From the NCBI GenBank assembly GCA_050084515.1, contig CM114273.1:20212001-20276000 (forward strand): a stretch of DNA of 64,000 nt, given 5' to 3'. Made by a program: the position numbers and the translations under genes. The stretch comes from Blasia pusilla (lineage: Eukaryota > Marchantiophyta > Marchantiopsida > Blasiales). The notes beneath the pieces were generated by a model, which made no database searches, had not been told where the DNA came from, and saw only the letters and a program-made list of their open reading frames with translations. Shown here piece after piece: positions 23,959 through 36,743 of this stretch (its first letter is position 1; every line of letters begins with the position of its first letter).

Positions 23959-24957
23959 TGTCGCGCCCCTACTCTCCTTGAACGTCAATCTTTAGTGTTG
24001 CGGAAGCGTGCGTTCAGTAGGTCACGAACTCATCGCCGATCTGCACCCAAACACGCACTCTCGTTAGTCGGGTTTGGCCAACCGGCGTTCCAACCCACGG
24101 AGTCCTCAACTCGGCGTCTCATCAAGCTCAACCTTCCTTAATTCCTAGCTCCCAACACATGGCAAGTCCTTCAAGACTTGGAACAGACTTCCTGGTTAGT
24201 CCAGGGATCTGAAACGGCACTTACACGCCTAGCGATCCCAACTGTTCAACGGTCCTCGTGTGAGTTCCGAACCGAGACCCAAGTAATTGAGTCGCGGCGT
24301 GAAATCCAAGAGGGATGTCTAAAATCGCCTCAATGGACTTGGTGCAGGTTTTCCAACCCCACGCCCAAACTCGCGTTCCGTTCCATGCCCTTGAGCCGCC
24401 CCGCGGCGCCCAAAGTGGGGTTTGGGTTCCAAGCACTCTCGGAGACCTTCCCCCTTACTAGTACTTCTGGGGTTCTCCAATAACCCCTCCCCTTTGGGAA
24501 AAGAGGTTCGGGCCCTTCATTGTGGCCCTCAATCCGACTCCACTTACAGTCGTTTTCGGGTCGTATCTCGGCCGCTGCTTATGCGTTTGCAGCGATCTTT
24601 GGTGCATTTGAACCGGCTCTCCATAAGCTTTCCAACGCACTCTTATTTGCTCCAAACGCTTCTTGGCGCTAAAAGTTATGGCCATAAATACAGTCGGAAA
24701 CTCTCAAACGCAAGTGGCGTTCCAAGTCCGGATCTTTCCTTTGGCAACCCACTTCCTAGACTCGACTTCTTTCAAGTCTCATTCGCGTTTGGTCCAGGTT
24801 TCAGTCGCGACCATCACATCTGAAACGCGGCTTCTCGCTATGCGTCTCATCTCTTGTCTCCTCTTTGAGACAACTCCAACGCAAGAAACCATCTTAGCGT
24901 GAGCCGCTAATGTTCGATGTTCCGCTTGGCACTTGTTTGGTCATGAGGGTCGCGACA
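23959..24957 (-). repeat. Gypsy LTR, left copy (3' LTR of the element)
   Basis: 999 bases, TGTCGCG...CGCGACA, about as long as the right copy (1,002) and the separate copy at 60,940 (996). The inner edge is also followed by ATAAC (24,958-24,962), although the third copy has CTCAC there. This repeats the target-site sequence and may be chance or gene conversion. Confidence 0.93.
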
Positions 24958-25649
24958 ATAACCCCTCTTTTAGAGGTTGATGCCCTCATCAACGCAAACC
25001 TTTATTATGTCAAGTCTCCTGGGCAGCCTACCCCTTGACATTGAATTGCGTTCGTGGCTAACCCGCAATTCCTCTTAGTCTTTAGTTGTCGCTTTGCCCC
25101 ACTTAGAATTATTAGCCTCTCATCTTCGATAAGCCTGGACTAGTTCCAAGGAACTAACCTATCAAATAAGCTAACTAAGTGTGCAACCTTAGACTCTTTC
25201 GACACATGTAAACATCACACCTGTTTACCTGGTCCACAAATCGCATACTACTATTGGGTCGCTCGTATTCGACTTAGGCGCGTCACTAAGTTTACTTATG
25301 TGGCCACAAGTAAGATCACCCCAAGCCCCAAGACAGACTTCATCCGCTTCGCCGACGCTAGGGCGAGCCCGAGTGTAATCCAACACAAGGTCCTGTTCTA
25401 GGTGCTTATCCACATACGAGCTCTCACCTCAAATACTCCTTTGTCTGCCCTCTTGTCGTACATTCTAAGTCTATGATGAACGACTCATAGCCATGCACTA
25501 CCACATACAAATTGCAATCAACACGGTATCGAATCTCCAAATCCATACACTCCTTTATTGCAACACTAGCATATTCTAGTTACAACGGCCTTCGCCCAAG
25601 ATTCCAGTGATTACAAGTCATGTCTCTAGCTTCTCCTCATACTAACGTA

Positions 25650-26918
25650 TGTGCTTCGCTTGTGTTCGCTTGAAGTCACACAACAACTCTTGCGCGTGTT
25701 CCAAATCCGCCTCCGCAATCCAAGTCGCCTCCTTCACATGGTAGCCTTCCATTTTACCAAGTATTCATACTTGTTGGCCCGACGCTCGAACGTAAGATGG
25801 TCTCCACCTCGAACTCCGGCTCCTCATTTACGATGACCGGGTGCGGTCTCACCACTCTCGCTTTCGAAAACGTCCATTATCTTGAAGGTATTTCTTCAAT
25901 AATGACACATGAAAGGTCGGGTGAATCTTGAACTCGTCCGGTAGTCTCAACGTATACACATCCTCAAACGGGTTGCCACAATCACATACGGTCCAAAGAT
26001 ACTTGTGACAACCAGAGACAACTCTTTCGGAAGAGTGAGATTCTTCACACTCAACCACACTTGTTCTCCGACTTGAATCGCATTTTGGCGCCGACTCTTG
26101 TTAGCATGCTTCACGTACCTCATTTGAGCCTTTGCAAGACTTCGCCTCGCGCTCACTTCTCGTTCTTGCATCTCTACCAACAAACTTTCTATCGTCGCTT
26201 GTCGTGTTCGTGCCAATGTAGTACCCTTCGAAAGGGCTAGATCAAGAGGCCCTTCGCTCTCGTCCATTTGCCAGAGAAACGGAGATTCTCTGTTGCGAGA
26301 ATGCTTGGTCGAGTTGTAGCAAAGATTCCGCCATGCTCACCACTTGACCCAATCGCGTTGATCAAGACCGACATAATTCCTCAAATCGATTCACGATAGA
26401 GTTTACCTTTTCATCCGTCCCTCCCTCTGCGTGGGTGGAAAGCCGTCTTGAAACTCAGCTTGGTCTTAAACCTTCAACAAGTGCTTCCAGAAAGCACTGG
26501 TAAACTTTGGATCCCGATCTGAAACAATGCTCCTCGGCAAACCATGAGCACGCCACCAGCTATCGAGGAATAGTTGCGCCGTCGTATACGCCGTTGCGGA
26601 ATCCACCGTCGGCACGAATCTCGCCAACTTGCTAAACCGATCAACAATCACAAGTATAGCGTTGTATCCCCGTGATTCGAAGACTCGTGATAAAATCCAT
26701 ACTCACACTTTGCAAGGGTCCTTCGGGATCGGCAAGGGATGCAAGAAGCCCTGTTTCTTATCATAAGAGACTCTATTCGCTAAGGTGTCACACAGGTCTT
26801 CACATATTGAGCAACATCCTCCTTCATGTTGGGCCAAAGAACCGCTTCGATGTATCAGCCTAGCGAGATTTCTCTCCTTTATGTCCGCCAAGGGCCCGTC
26901 GTGACATTCCGCTAACAC
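25650..26918 (-). pseudogene. Gypsy integrase and chromodomain
   Basis: On the minus strand there is an integrase zinc-binding remnant (about 26,918-26,750). Core segments follow, with VDRFSKLARFVP and a VSDRDPKFTSAFW Asp motif (26,651-26,466), then a C-terminal region (26,267-25,850) with LRLPDEFKIHPTFHVS. Last is a chromodomain (YLVKW.G...EATWI.EADLE) near 25,800-25,660. The chromodomain frame lacks one base near 25,748 compared with the intact copy at 62.7 kb. Chromodomain integrases direct insertion to marked chromatin. Confidence 0.8.
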
Positions 26919-27151
26919 CTTGGTTCGATTTCGCCTTGCCCTACATAGATCCTACTTTGTTTGAACCTTAGTAAACCGTGCCTCAAACTTATGTTGGCCA
27001 CCTTCTCACCCCTCGCTTCAACTTCCTCGGTATTCCCCTCGCTTGAGCATCCTTCATATATCCTTCACTTAATCCTTCTCTCCAGATCTTTTCCTTAGGG
27101 AACATTGCTCTCAAAACTGTGTCGTCGATGGCATGTGTTCCTCCTTGCGAC

Positions 27152-28400
27152 TTAACGATCTGGAATCACATTATCTTTACCTGGCTTGTGGATCAACTCT
27201 ACATCCATCGGCGCCAAGGTATCATGCCACCGCAGTTGTTTCGGTGTCACTCGATCCTGGGTCTCAAAATACTTGAGTGATATATTATCGGTGAATACTC
27301 GAGTCCTGTGGAGCCCTAGATAATGCCGCCACTTCCTCAAGCAATGTACCACCGCGAACAACTCTTTCTCGTGAGTAGGCCATCTCCTTTCAGTATCGCT
27401 AAGCTTCTTGCTCTCATATGCCACCGGTCTCCCTTCTTGCACCAACATTCCTGCAACCGCGAAATCACTAGCATCGGTATGCACTTCGAACGGTTTGTCA
27501 AACTCCGGCAGCTTTAACACTAGTTCCTGCGATAAAATCTGCTTCACTCGGTTGAATGCCTCATTAACTTCCTGGGTCCAAGTCGTGTTGGCAAACTTTT
27601 CCGTCCAATCCGTGAGAGGTCTCACAATTCCCAAAAAGTTTTTTACATAAGTACGGTAAAATTGCACCGCACCTATGAACCTCCTCATCCCCTTTACAGT
27701 GGATGGGGGTTCCCACTCGGAAATCGCTTTTACCTTTTCCATGTCTGGACTGACGCCATCTGCACTGACCACGTGACCCAAGAATTTGATCTTACTCAAA
27801 CCAAATTCGCTCTTCTCTACATTCATCATACTGATTTGCCCTTAGCTTAGACAAGACCGCTCTCACATGTCTAACGTGCTCCTCTAGTGACTTTGAATAG
27901 ATAAGTATATCATCGATATAGATGATAACATACTCATCCATTTCCTTGTGAAAAATGGAGTTCATCAATGTGGTGAACGCCGGAGGCGTTACATAGACCA
28001 AAAGGCATCACTACAAACTCAAAGGAACAGTATATCGCCCCCGCACGCATCTTCTCCACATCCGCCTCGGCAATCCGAACCTGGTAATATCCCGACTTCA
28101 AGTCAATCCTACTGAAATATCTCGCTACTTTGCCAGCCTATCAAAGAGATCATCTATCCTTGAAGAGGATAATTGTTCGAAACCGTCACTTTGTTCGGTG
28201 CACGGTAATCAACACACACCTCATCTTTCCATCCTTCTTCTTTACAAAGAGAACAGTGCTCCATAAGGTGACTTGCTAGTCCTAATGTAACCCTTTTCCA
28301 AGAGCTCACTTAATTGCTTTTTCAACTCAAGAAGTTCCTCCCGATTCAACCTATATGGTGCTTTTGAAGGCGGTTGGGAACGGGTATGATCTCTATCTTA
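27152..28400 (-). pseudogene. Gypsy reverse transcriptase and RNase H
   Basis: The catalytic RT motif YIDDILIYSKS is at 27,920 downward. It is followed after a frameshift by the intact 225-codon block 27,829-27,152. That block has LGHVVSADGVSPD (end of RT) and an RNase H with HTDASDFAVAGMLVQ and HEKELFAVV. The N-terminal RT region (28,000-28,400) is recognisable only in pieces, in several frames. Confidence 0.85.
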
Positions 28401-28638
28401 TGATTTACGGCTCTATGGGCGGCAATTCGATCGGAAGCTCATTTGTCAAGACATCCTCAAACTCCTTGACCACTTCCTGGAGTGGTTATGGGATTCCCCT
28501 TGAAGCAGCGTCCTGATCTCTGCCTATACTGCTTGTAGCCTCCTCCACTTGTTTCATCAAGCAGAGAAATCCATCCTCCAACTCAATCATGCTCCTCCTT
28601 GTGATCGAGTTCACCAACTCCATCTTTTTGATGGAACC

Positions 28639-29084
28639 TCACGGACCAACCGCACTGAATCGTTTGCCTTTTAGCAAGACGCTCAACCTCAATGGTCGGC
28701 GTCTTAACTCCACCTCATACGCATCTAGGAATGTATTCCCCAAAACTCCCTCAATGCCGTCCATTTCGCATAAAGTGAAATTCTCCTTCAACTCGAATAC
28801 CCCGCATCCTACTGTCAAACCCAAGACCAAATCAGAAGTCCGATGAGACTTGCCTCTTGCAAATCCCACTCGAATGGGCTCGTCCCGCTTAGAGGTAGAA
28901 AGCGGCCCGGTTCCTTCACGATTCTCGGGCTTAGGAAGGAGTCTGGCATTGTATCCACGAGCAACAACACATCGCGATCAGCAATCTTGGATCTTAGGTA
29001 CACCAAATTGTGCGTCCTCTTGGTGACTTGAAGGGACGTCTCCATATCGCCCGCCAACAGATGCTTAGCAGCAAACGCAATCAT
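28639..29084 (-). pseudogene. Gypsy aspartic protease region
   Basis: LLLVDTMPDSFLSPRIV replaces the usual VDTGAS.SFI.P motif, so the catalytic Gly is lost or misread by a frameshift. The following frame (28,869-28,639) has LGLTVGCGVFEL and LGNTFLDAYEVEL, like the end of the protease domain (LG.DWL...). Not functional as written. Confidence 0.65.
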
Positions 29085-29107
29085 ACTCCTATTACTAACC
29101 TTCGGTT

Positions 29108-30028
29108 TCGAACACCCTTTCGACAGGTGACCCGGTTCGCCACAGTTGTAGCATACGACCTTGCCGTTCCCTATCTTTGAGTGTTGTCCTCCTTCGCCGC
29201 ATGAAGTTCCACTCGTTTTGCTGCCGGGGCAGACGACTCTCCTGGTTCGTGTTGGCCCCCACTCCAGCCTCTTTTGAACGCCTCCTTATTTTTCGACTTC
29301 TTCGAAAAAACTTTTGACTCGAAGGGTTTCTGGGTTTGGACCTCATCGTCCCCAATCCGCTCCGCTAGCTTTCGTAAGGTCCGCAGTCTGGCAACGTCGG
29401 GCATTCGGTAAAGGGCCTTCTCGGCGCTCGGCTTGAGTCCACTAATGAAGATAGCCTTCTTCGGCGTGCTCATCCATCTTCGGACTAGAAGTCGGGCCAG
29501 CACTAAACTCCCTCACATACGCCGCTTAAGGAACCATTGTGCCGCATCCGCGACACATTCCACCGTGTCACGCAACCCTTGGTACTCCGGCGTGAACCGA
29601 TCCCCAATCAACTCCTTGAACTCCTCCCAACTCAGAGGTGACTCACCTTTGAGTTGAGCGGTCCACCATTGCAGAGCATGATCCTTAAGGAAAGTAACGG
29701 CTACCGTCACCTTGTCCTCGCCAAGAGCCTTCTCGCGCCTCGGAAATCGCCAGCCCGTAAGGAAATCCTTCACTTTCATGAGCGCCCACTCCAAATAAAT
29801 GGCGTGGGCAGGTGTTGTCTTGCAGAGCTTTTTGCCCGCTTTTCGGGTTTCGAGTGGCCTCTAACTCCGCAATCCGCTTGCTTTGCTTTGGGACATCCGC
29901 TCCACCAACACCTTCAACAAGTCCAACGTCTGGCTCGACTCCGTCCTTTCCCCTGAGTTTGGGCCCACTGGCCCCGCGGAAGGAGTCGCCACTGGGGACG
30001 CCTCACGACTCGCGTTCAGCTCTTCGGG
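29108..30028 (-). pseudogene. Gypsy gag with CCHC zinc knuckle
   Basis: The frame begins inside the right LTR and continues as a low-complexity N-terminus. Next is a gag core (29,794-29,513) with ALQWWTAQLKGESPLSWEEF, typical of the Retrotrans_gag domain. A CYNCGEPGHLSKGC zinc knuckle lies near 29,110-29,150. Frame changes occur near 29,800 and 29,510. The direct join of gag frame to LTR shows that the leader is gone. Confidence 0.8.
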
Positions 30029-31030
30029 TGTCGCGCCCCTACTCTCCTTGAACGTCAATCTTTAGTGTTGCGGAAGCGTGCGTTGATGAGGTCATTTAAC
30101 TCATCGCCGATCTGCACCCAAACACGCACTCGTTAGTCGGGTTTGGCCAACCGGCGTTCCAACCCACGGAGTCCTCAACTCGGCGTCTCATCAAGCTCAA
30201 CCTTCCTTAATTCCTAGCTCCCAACACATGGCAAGTCCTTCAAGACTTGGAACAGACTTCCTGGTTAGTCCAGGGATCTGAAACGGCACTTACACGCCTA
30301 GCGATCCCAACTGTTCAACGGTCCTCGTGTGAGTTCCGAACCGAGACCCAAGTAATTGAGTCGCGGCGTGAAATCCAAGAGGGATGTCTAAAATCGCCTC
30401 AATGGACTTGGTGCAGGTTTTCCAACCCCACGCCCAAACTCGCGTTCCGTTCCATGCCCTTGAGCGCCCTGCTTGGCGCCCAAAGTGGGGTTTGGGTTCC
30501 AAGCACTCTCGGAGACCTTCCCCCTTACTAGTACTTCTGGGGTTCTCCAATAACCCCTCCCCTTTGGGAAAAGAGGTTCGGGCCCTTCATTGTGGCCCTC
30601 AATCCGACTCCACTTACAGTCGTTTTCGGGTCGTATCTCGGCCGCTGCTTATGCGTTTGCAGCGATCTTTGGTGCATTTGAACCGGCTCTCCATAAGCTT
30701 TCCAACGCACTCTTATTTGCTCCAAACGCTTCTCGGCGCTAAAAGTTATGGCCATAAATACAGTCGGAAACTCTCAAACGCAAGTGGCGTTCCAAGTCCG
30801 GATCTTTCCTTTGGCAACCCACTTCCTAGACTCGACTTCTTTCAAGTCTCATTCCGCGTTTGGTCCAGGTTTCCGAGTCGCGACCATCACATCTGAAACG
30901 CGGCTTCTCGCTTGCGTCTCATCTCTTGTCTCCTCTTTGAGACAACTCCAACGCGCAAACCATCTTAGCGTGAGCCCGCTAATGTTCCGATGTTCCGCTT
31001 GGCACTTGTTTGGTCATGAGGGTCGCGACA
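30029..31030 (-). repeat. Gypsy LTR, right copy (5' LTR of the element)
   Basis: 1,002 bases, almost identical to the left LTR apart from scattered single-base indels. It would carry the promoter of the minus-strand element. No TGGTATCAGAGC primer-binding site follows its inner edge, in contrast to the LTR at 60,940. Confidence 0.93.
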
Positions 31031-31190
31031 ATAACCCATCGATGATTGCGTCATCATAGGTACCCACCACGGCATCTGGCTTTGTGCCCATGGGGATGGA
31101 GGAGGGGGATATGCTTGCGAAGGCATTATGGGTTGTGATGGAGTTTCGTCCATGGGCTACACATGTAAGTAAATTTGTTAGTAAACTAAA
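31031..31190 (-). pseudogene. CACTA TnpA-like exon, part right of the Gypsy insertion
   Basis: The proline-rich minus-strand frame (MDETPSQPIMPSQAYPPPPS, then MTQSSMGY) runs into the target duplication. If the Gypsy element and one ATAAC are removed, it continues in frame on the other side (23,953 downward) as GSQFQPPWTNGAQ. This shows the insertion split one exon. Confidence 0.65.
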
Positions 31191-32218
31191 ATAGAGAGCA
31201 TTTGATGAAGAAAGATTAGTGAAGACATAATGACACATTTCTACAACTCAGTTTATTACATAGCAATCATACATAGAGAGATAGTTGAATATTCCTCCAT
31301 GACTACAATTACATTACCGCATCGTTTGTATTGATGGAATTTCGTACACTTCCCTGTTTGGGTGGTTTGACTGGACGCTCCTTTGCTTGAGCCTATTCAA
31401 AACAAAAATCTCATGGTAAGTTAACACAATATTCATAATTCTGAAGTGTGAAGAGAGTAACAAAACAACAAGATGTGAAGAGAAAGTACCCTCCCATCCT
31501 CCAGCCACAAGTCGTCATCCTCTTCAGCCCCCAAGAAGTCCATCTCAAGGAGCGGATTATAATAGGGGTCTTTGGAATCACTATCTGAACAATCTTTTTG
31601 AGTCTCCTCAAGGATTACACTTTGGTTAGTGGCCTTCTCCTCCAACCGTAAGCTGCGTCTTTGTGGAAGAGAAGGATTCCAAAATGGCAAAGGCTTGCGC
31701 TCCTTCACAAGCCATGAAGCAACAAACCTTCAAAATATCATCACACAAATTCTGTCATATTTCCTAACCACTATATGAACATGATACACTTGACCAAATA
31801 AAGCAAAAGATAAAGGTTATCCAAGATCATACTTACCAATCCTTCAACCCACCAAACAACTCCGCCTCTTTGGCCTTTCTCTCTCTCACTCAACGATTCC
31901 TTTCTTCTTCGTATAGATTAGGACTTTGTTGAACCTTATCTACACCGTCCCAAGATGAACTCTGATTGGATTCCACGTTCTCATCCGTCATATCGGGTAC
32001 ACCGTTCCAAGCGCCTCCCTCCCTCTGTAGACGACAAGTCAGCAAGAATGACACCTAACTTGACGACAATTTGAGAGTTCTACTTGTTGCCACAGAGTTT
32101 CATCCATTATGCCCAACAGCACCAGAATTCACTTACATCCTCGTAACAGAAGTCAATTATTTGAATCATACCATAAAAAACACAATGGTGAGTACCAAAG
32201 ATACAACTATGAATTAAT
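31191..32218. other. CACTA interval with weak coding pieces
   Basis: A minus frame at 31,433-31,708 has an acidic tail (FLGAEEDDDLWLEDGR) and may be an upstream exon of the TnpA-like gene. The rest is AT-rich with no recognisable domain. Confidence 0.35.
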
Positions 32219-32973
32219 CTAATCTGATTCTGAGTTATTAGAATCTGAATCAACGTCTTCTATCATATCGCATACATGGATTATTGGCACATGCTGCACA
32301 TCCACCCTAGCAGCTTCCATTTCTGCATCACTTAGCACTCTAGCTCCTACGGTACTTGCATCTGGTAGATTCCCTGGTTCCATGCATGTGGTATGGAATG
32401 CAGGCAAAGCATTACAAGCTCCATCTAGTAACTCTAACTCATCAAAATAAACTCTCAGAGCTCTAGCTTCCTTCCTCATTACCACTTTCCATCCTCCACC
32501 CTCATTGGCATCTCCATAAAACACTTGTTGCACTTGTGATGGGAAAACAAATAGTTGGTGATCTAATGGCTCGCATGACCTCAAGTTGGCCAACGGAAAA
32601 CCCTCCTCATCCAATTTCATGGATCCTACTCTTGAATCCCAATCTCCTTTAACCCATCGCCCTCGCATTAGTATTATGGGTTATTCTACAATCCCATAAT
32701 CAAGTAAGAGAATATCAACCAACACCCCAACATACGAATATAAACAATTCTGGTTGGAATTTTTTCATCAACAAATACTGCACCTATTCCACTATCATAA
32801 GTGGAGAAGGGTGTCGCACCACTCGGACCTTCTACCCTGTAGTGGTTTCCGTAGGCTTTCATACTCTTGAATGACAATGCCCTACTATTAGGAGGTATAG
32901 CTAACGATAGTAGGTGAGCATCAGGATCTTTTGAGTTGTCAATTGCATCTGTGTGATGGCAGGGCGGATCCAC
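32219..32973 (-). pseudogene. CACTA transposase C-terminal DUF4216-like region
   Basis: Two neighbouring minus frames (32,973-32,686 and 32,668-32,219) resemble the DUF4216 portion of plant CACTA transposases: a GVEG-like segment with SMKAYGNHYRVEG..ATPFSTYDSG, then PLANLRSCEPLDHQLFVFPSQVQQVFY. The second ends with an acidic tail. The frames are split by a short gap with stops. Confidence 0.6.
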
Positions 32974-33225
32974 TTTTCAAAAGGAATGTCTCTCGAACAT
33001 GACTGATATTTCCTGTTCAATAACAACGTTAATGGGATTAGTACATTCTTTTTTATTTAATGTGTCAATGCCAAAATAATATACACTTTGAAAGTCTGAA
33101 TCGTAATTAACATAACTATAACCTTGAAAAGCATATATTGGAGAGTTTTACCTTTGCCAATCAACCATGACCTCTGTATTATGCAACACATAATGATGTG
33201 CTAAGTTGATCATTTCTCACGAAAG

Positions 33226-33618
33226 TCAAACAAGAGTGCCCGCATCTTCTAGCTCCTCACTAATGACCCCCTCTTCCTCCCCATTATCCCACACTTGCAT
33301 CCGCACGTCTTCAAACCTTTTCATATACTCTGTCACAAACCCTAATGCCTCGTCCTTCACATACCCTTCTGCCATACACCCCTCTGGCCTAGCTTTAGAC
33401 CGTACATATTTCTTCATGTACCCCATATACCTCTCCATTGGATACATCCACCGACACGCTACTGGCCCACACATGTCCAATTCTTCTACGACGTGAATCA
33501 ACAAATGTGTCATCATATCGAAGAAAGATGGAGGGAAATGCATTTCAAAGAGACAAAGGGTTATGGCAGTCTCTTCAAGGAGTTTGTCGAATAAAGTTGG
33601 ATCATATACCTTGTACAC
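33226..33618 (-). pseudogene. CACTA transposase DUF4218 region
   Basis: A 130-codon minus frame with ETAITLCLFEMHFPPSFFD, MTHLLIHVVEELDMCGPV and RWMYPMERYMGYMKKYVR matches the highly conserved DUF4218 domain that follows TNP2 in plant CACTA transposases. It is close to full domain length and the best-preserved part of the transposon. Confidence 0.85.
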
Positions 33619-35830
33619 ACCATTCTAAAAATGTCGGATAATCTAATAACCACCATTCTCACATGGTCCTTCAGAAGACCACAGATGCAATAAGAAAGGA
33701 CTTGCTGAATGAAGACATGGTTATCATGGTATTTCATATTGCCCAATTTTTTATTAACCACATGCTTGGAGAGTTCTCCACAATATCCAAATGGCACCTT
33801 CAAGTTCTGAATCCTTGAAAGGAAAGTATTCAAGTCATGGGGAGATAGATAATAATCGGAAATTGGTTTAAGCAAAACTTGGGGTCTACTAGGATGGGGT
33901 TGCAACCACAAATGGGATCGAATCCCACGGGCCTCCAAATCTCTCCTTACTTTCACAGTATCTTTCACTCCAAATAAGGTCTTCACTAGATTCTCAACGA
34001 TATTCTTCTCAACGTGCATTACATCTAACGTATGACGTATAAGCAAATTCTGATTGTATCGTCAAGGAAGCATGGATATCTCACAACTTGAACATAATAG
34101 CTCATATCCACATTCAAATCAAAAAAAAGCTATCATCCTATATAACCACTATTTCATAACATAAAGAATAGATAATACATAGAGGAAAGGATACTGGCCA
34201 GTAAGGCAACGAATATAGTATACTCAGCCTTTTTACCCCTATTCTCTTGTAGGGATCGGTGGGGCCGTCTTCTCAACCCCCACTCTGATCATATGTATGT
34301 TTTTCATTTGCCCATCCAATAATCTCTCCAGAAAGTAGTCTAGGCATGCGTGGTCTGAGTTCAGCACTCCCATTGAAATAAGATCCATACCTACAGGTCC
34401 TCCATGGATGGCTCAATGGGAGATATCGACGATGAAAACCATATATGGGCTTGCCACAAGACTTTGAAAAATCAGAATCCACTCGAGGCCCGCATATAGT
34501 ACATCCTAGTTTTCCACCGTGGCTCTGCCCTGCGACAGTTCTGTATGCCGGATAATCATTTATGATCCATAGTAAGGAAGCCCTAAACATGAAGTTCCAA
34601 CTTTTGCCTACCTTCCGAATGAAATTGAACCCCTTTCCACATTTCCTGGAACTCTTCTACTAGAGGAAGCAAGTATGTGTCTATGTTTTTCCCATTTACA
34701 CTCTCCTTTCTTGGTATGATCAAAGAGAGCATCACAAAGAATTTTTTGTCTCGAGCCAGGGAGGCAAGTTATAATTAACAAGGAGCACGGGCCATGTTGA
34801 CCACGAACTCGACTTGTCTGAAAATGGATTCACTCCGTCCAAAGCTAGCCCAAACCTGCAATTCCTCTTCTCCTCGGCAAAGTCTGGATATAAGTTGTCC
34901 ATGTGGCGCCATGCCTTGCAATCACCTGTATGCCTTACTAAGCCATCCTTGGTCTAGTTCAAGGGGGACCAAGTCAACAATTCAGACAACGTCTTGCATC
35001 TAAACATATGTCTCATCCGAGGTATAACAAGAAAATGCCTTAGTACCTTACATGGTACCAACGTTCTGCCCACTTTCCGTAACCTTGGTTTCCCACATAA
35101 TGGACAGATCTCAGCTTCAGCCAAATCACCCCGGAATAAAACACATCCAGTCGGACATGCATGGATACTGTTGTAACCCAAGCCTAGTTTACCAATGAGT
35201 TTTTTTGCTACATAATAACTTGGTGGCGTCAAGTTCCTTGTTGGTAGGACCAACTTACAAAGGAGTTTCAAAATTTTGTCAATAGCTACATTTGGGACGC
35301 CATGGGTGGTCTGAATGTTGAATAGTAACATGACAAAAGCCAAAATAGATGTTTTTTGTTGTAGGGAACAAGGGTTTGCAAGCTTCACCAAGCTCCTCAT
35401 ATTCATCTCCATGATTGAATAGTGGTTCTTCGTTTGACATTCCCGGTTCTGGTAATTCATCAGATGGGAGGGACATCTCTTGAGCTTCATCCTCGTGTAT
35501 GTGGTTGTATTTCTGGAAAATATCATTGAGCATTTTATGAACGTCAATGTGCTCATCTATATCTGCCAAGGAAGATCTATCCCTTCCATCCACATGGAAG
35601 GTGGGGGCTGACTCCATTGTCTTATCCTCTTGGCTTCTTTTTTCAGCAAGATCATCCATAAGCCACTCCTCATCTGAAGAGTCCCATCCATCCCTAGATT
35701 TTGGCAGTGGCTTATGGCCCATTTTTCTCAAATGTGCTTCCACCTTGCCGATGGACAATGGAGACCCACCCCACCTTCCATTGGATGGACAGGGATAATC
35801 TCTTACAAGATGAGCACATTGACACTTCAT
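33561..35830 (-). pseudogene. CACTA TNP2-type transposase
   Basis: Minus strand, N to C. The Asp/Glu-rich start (35,830-35,350) is preceded by DYPCPSNGRWGG. A frame change at a T run near 35,348 leads to a block with SYYVAKKLIGKLGLGYNSIHACPTGC and PLCGKPR (35,300-34,960). Then come FGLALDGVNPFSDKSSSWST and LVNYNLPPWL (about 34,900-34,730), INDYPAYRTVAG and GCTICGP (34,590-34,273), and LDVMHVEKNIVENLVKTLFG (34,046 downward). This is the standard order of Transposase_21. Introns or gaps and at least two homopolymer frameshifts interrupt it. The enzyme would cut and paste CACTA ends. Confidence 0.85.
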
Positions 35831-36743
35831 AAAATGCTTTCAATGACATTTTGGAATAGGTGTGCCTTTACTCTAGTTGGGTGGTTCAAATCCATTATAA
35901 GGGGTTTGGAAGTGAATTCCCGCAAAATGTGAACTGAAACATTCCAAACACATCCAAAGCCATGACATATTGCCTCAATAACAAATTCCATAAACCACGG
36001 CTGGACAAGCTTGCATCTTGGATGAATGCATACCCACGTGTAGTCAAGAGAAGTATGATAACATACATGTACGTAACCTGGGACTTATCTCGATGGGGAT
36101 TTCAATCGTCACTAACAATCCTCACGAATGTGGTCCAACTCTTCCAAGGACATTCCTGAATGACAAATGTAACACACCCAACTTTAGATAATGACTCAAT
36201 CCTCTGATATGTAAACTTCATCATGAAGAAAGATCCACTTTCCAAACAGAGACAAAGCATTGAAGTAATGTGTCAAACTCATCACAAGAAGCAGACAGAG
36301 GGAAAGGAGGATTGATCACAGGAGAAAAGAGTGAGACTCGTCTTGTCGAATGCCACTCAGAGCCAATGCTTCCCAATTTTCAATTAAACAGGTTCAAGAT
36401 GTATTTGTCATTACTCCTCATTAACAAATCTCATGTTCTCACTACCATACGTGTACAGGTTTCAATGTAGACACTCACTCATTCATAATATAGTGCATCC
36501 TACCTGTTATCAGATTGGATCCCCAAGTGTAACATCACCTTCATATACGTCTAAAAGTTCTATGAGTTTAGGCAAAGCTTCTACAGTTCGATTACTAGAA
36601 GTGCTTCTACAGTTGGATAAGTAAAAATCAGTATGGGATCAACAGTGGAGACCTTGACCTCTATCTAGATCACTTTCCCAAGTGGCTATTTTGTCCATGG
36701 GCGCTGTAAAAAATAGAGAAGTAAGCTCATTACATGATATAAA
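35831..36743. other. Interval between transposase and captured fragments
   Basis: AT-rich DNA with only short frames and no recognised domain or terminal repeat. It might contain the transposase promoter. Confidence 0.35.

Larger units (their letters stand above)
23959..31030 (-). mobile_element. Ty3/Gypsy chromodomain LTR retrotransposon, 7.07 kb
   Basis: It is bounded by two nearly identical LTRs (23,959-24,957 and 30,029-31,030) that begin TGTCGCG and end CGCGACA. A 5-base target duplication ATAAC flanks it (23,954-23,958 and 31,031-31,035). On the minus strand, from right to left, come gag, CCHC knuckle, protease, RT, RNase H, integrase and chromodomain. LTR similarity indicates a recent insertion. 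A purine tract (AAAAGAGGGG on the minus strand) adjoins the left LTR as the polypurine tract. The primer-binding site and leader expected next to the right LTR are missing. Frames are interrupted many times by one-base indels. Confidence 0.92.

Noticed and set aside
24178-24823. Open frames inside the Gypsy LTRs, seen in all three copies
   Set aside because: LTRs are regulatory; the frames are broken by indels between copies and lack domains.
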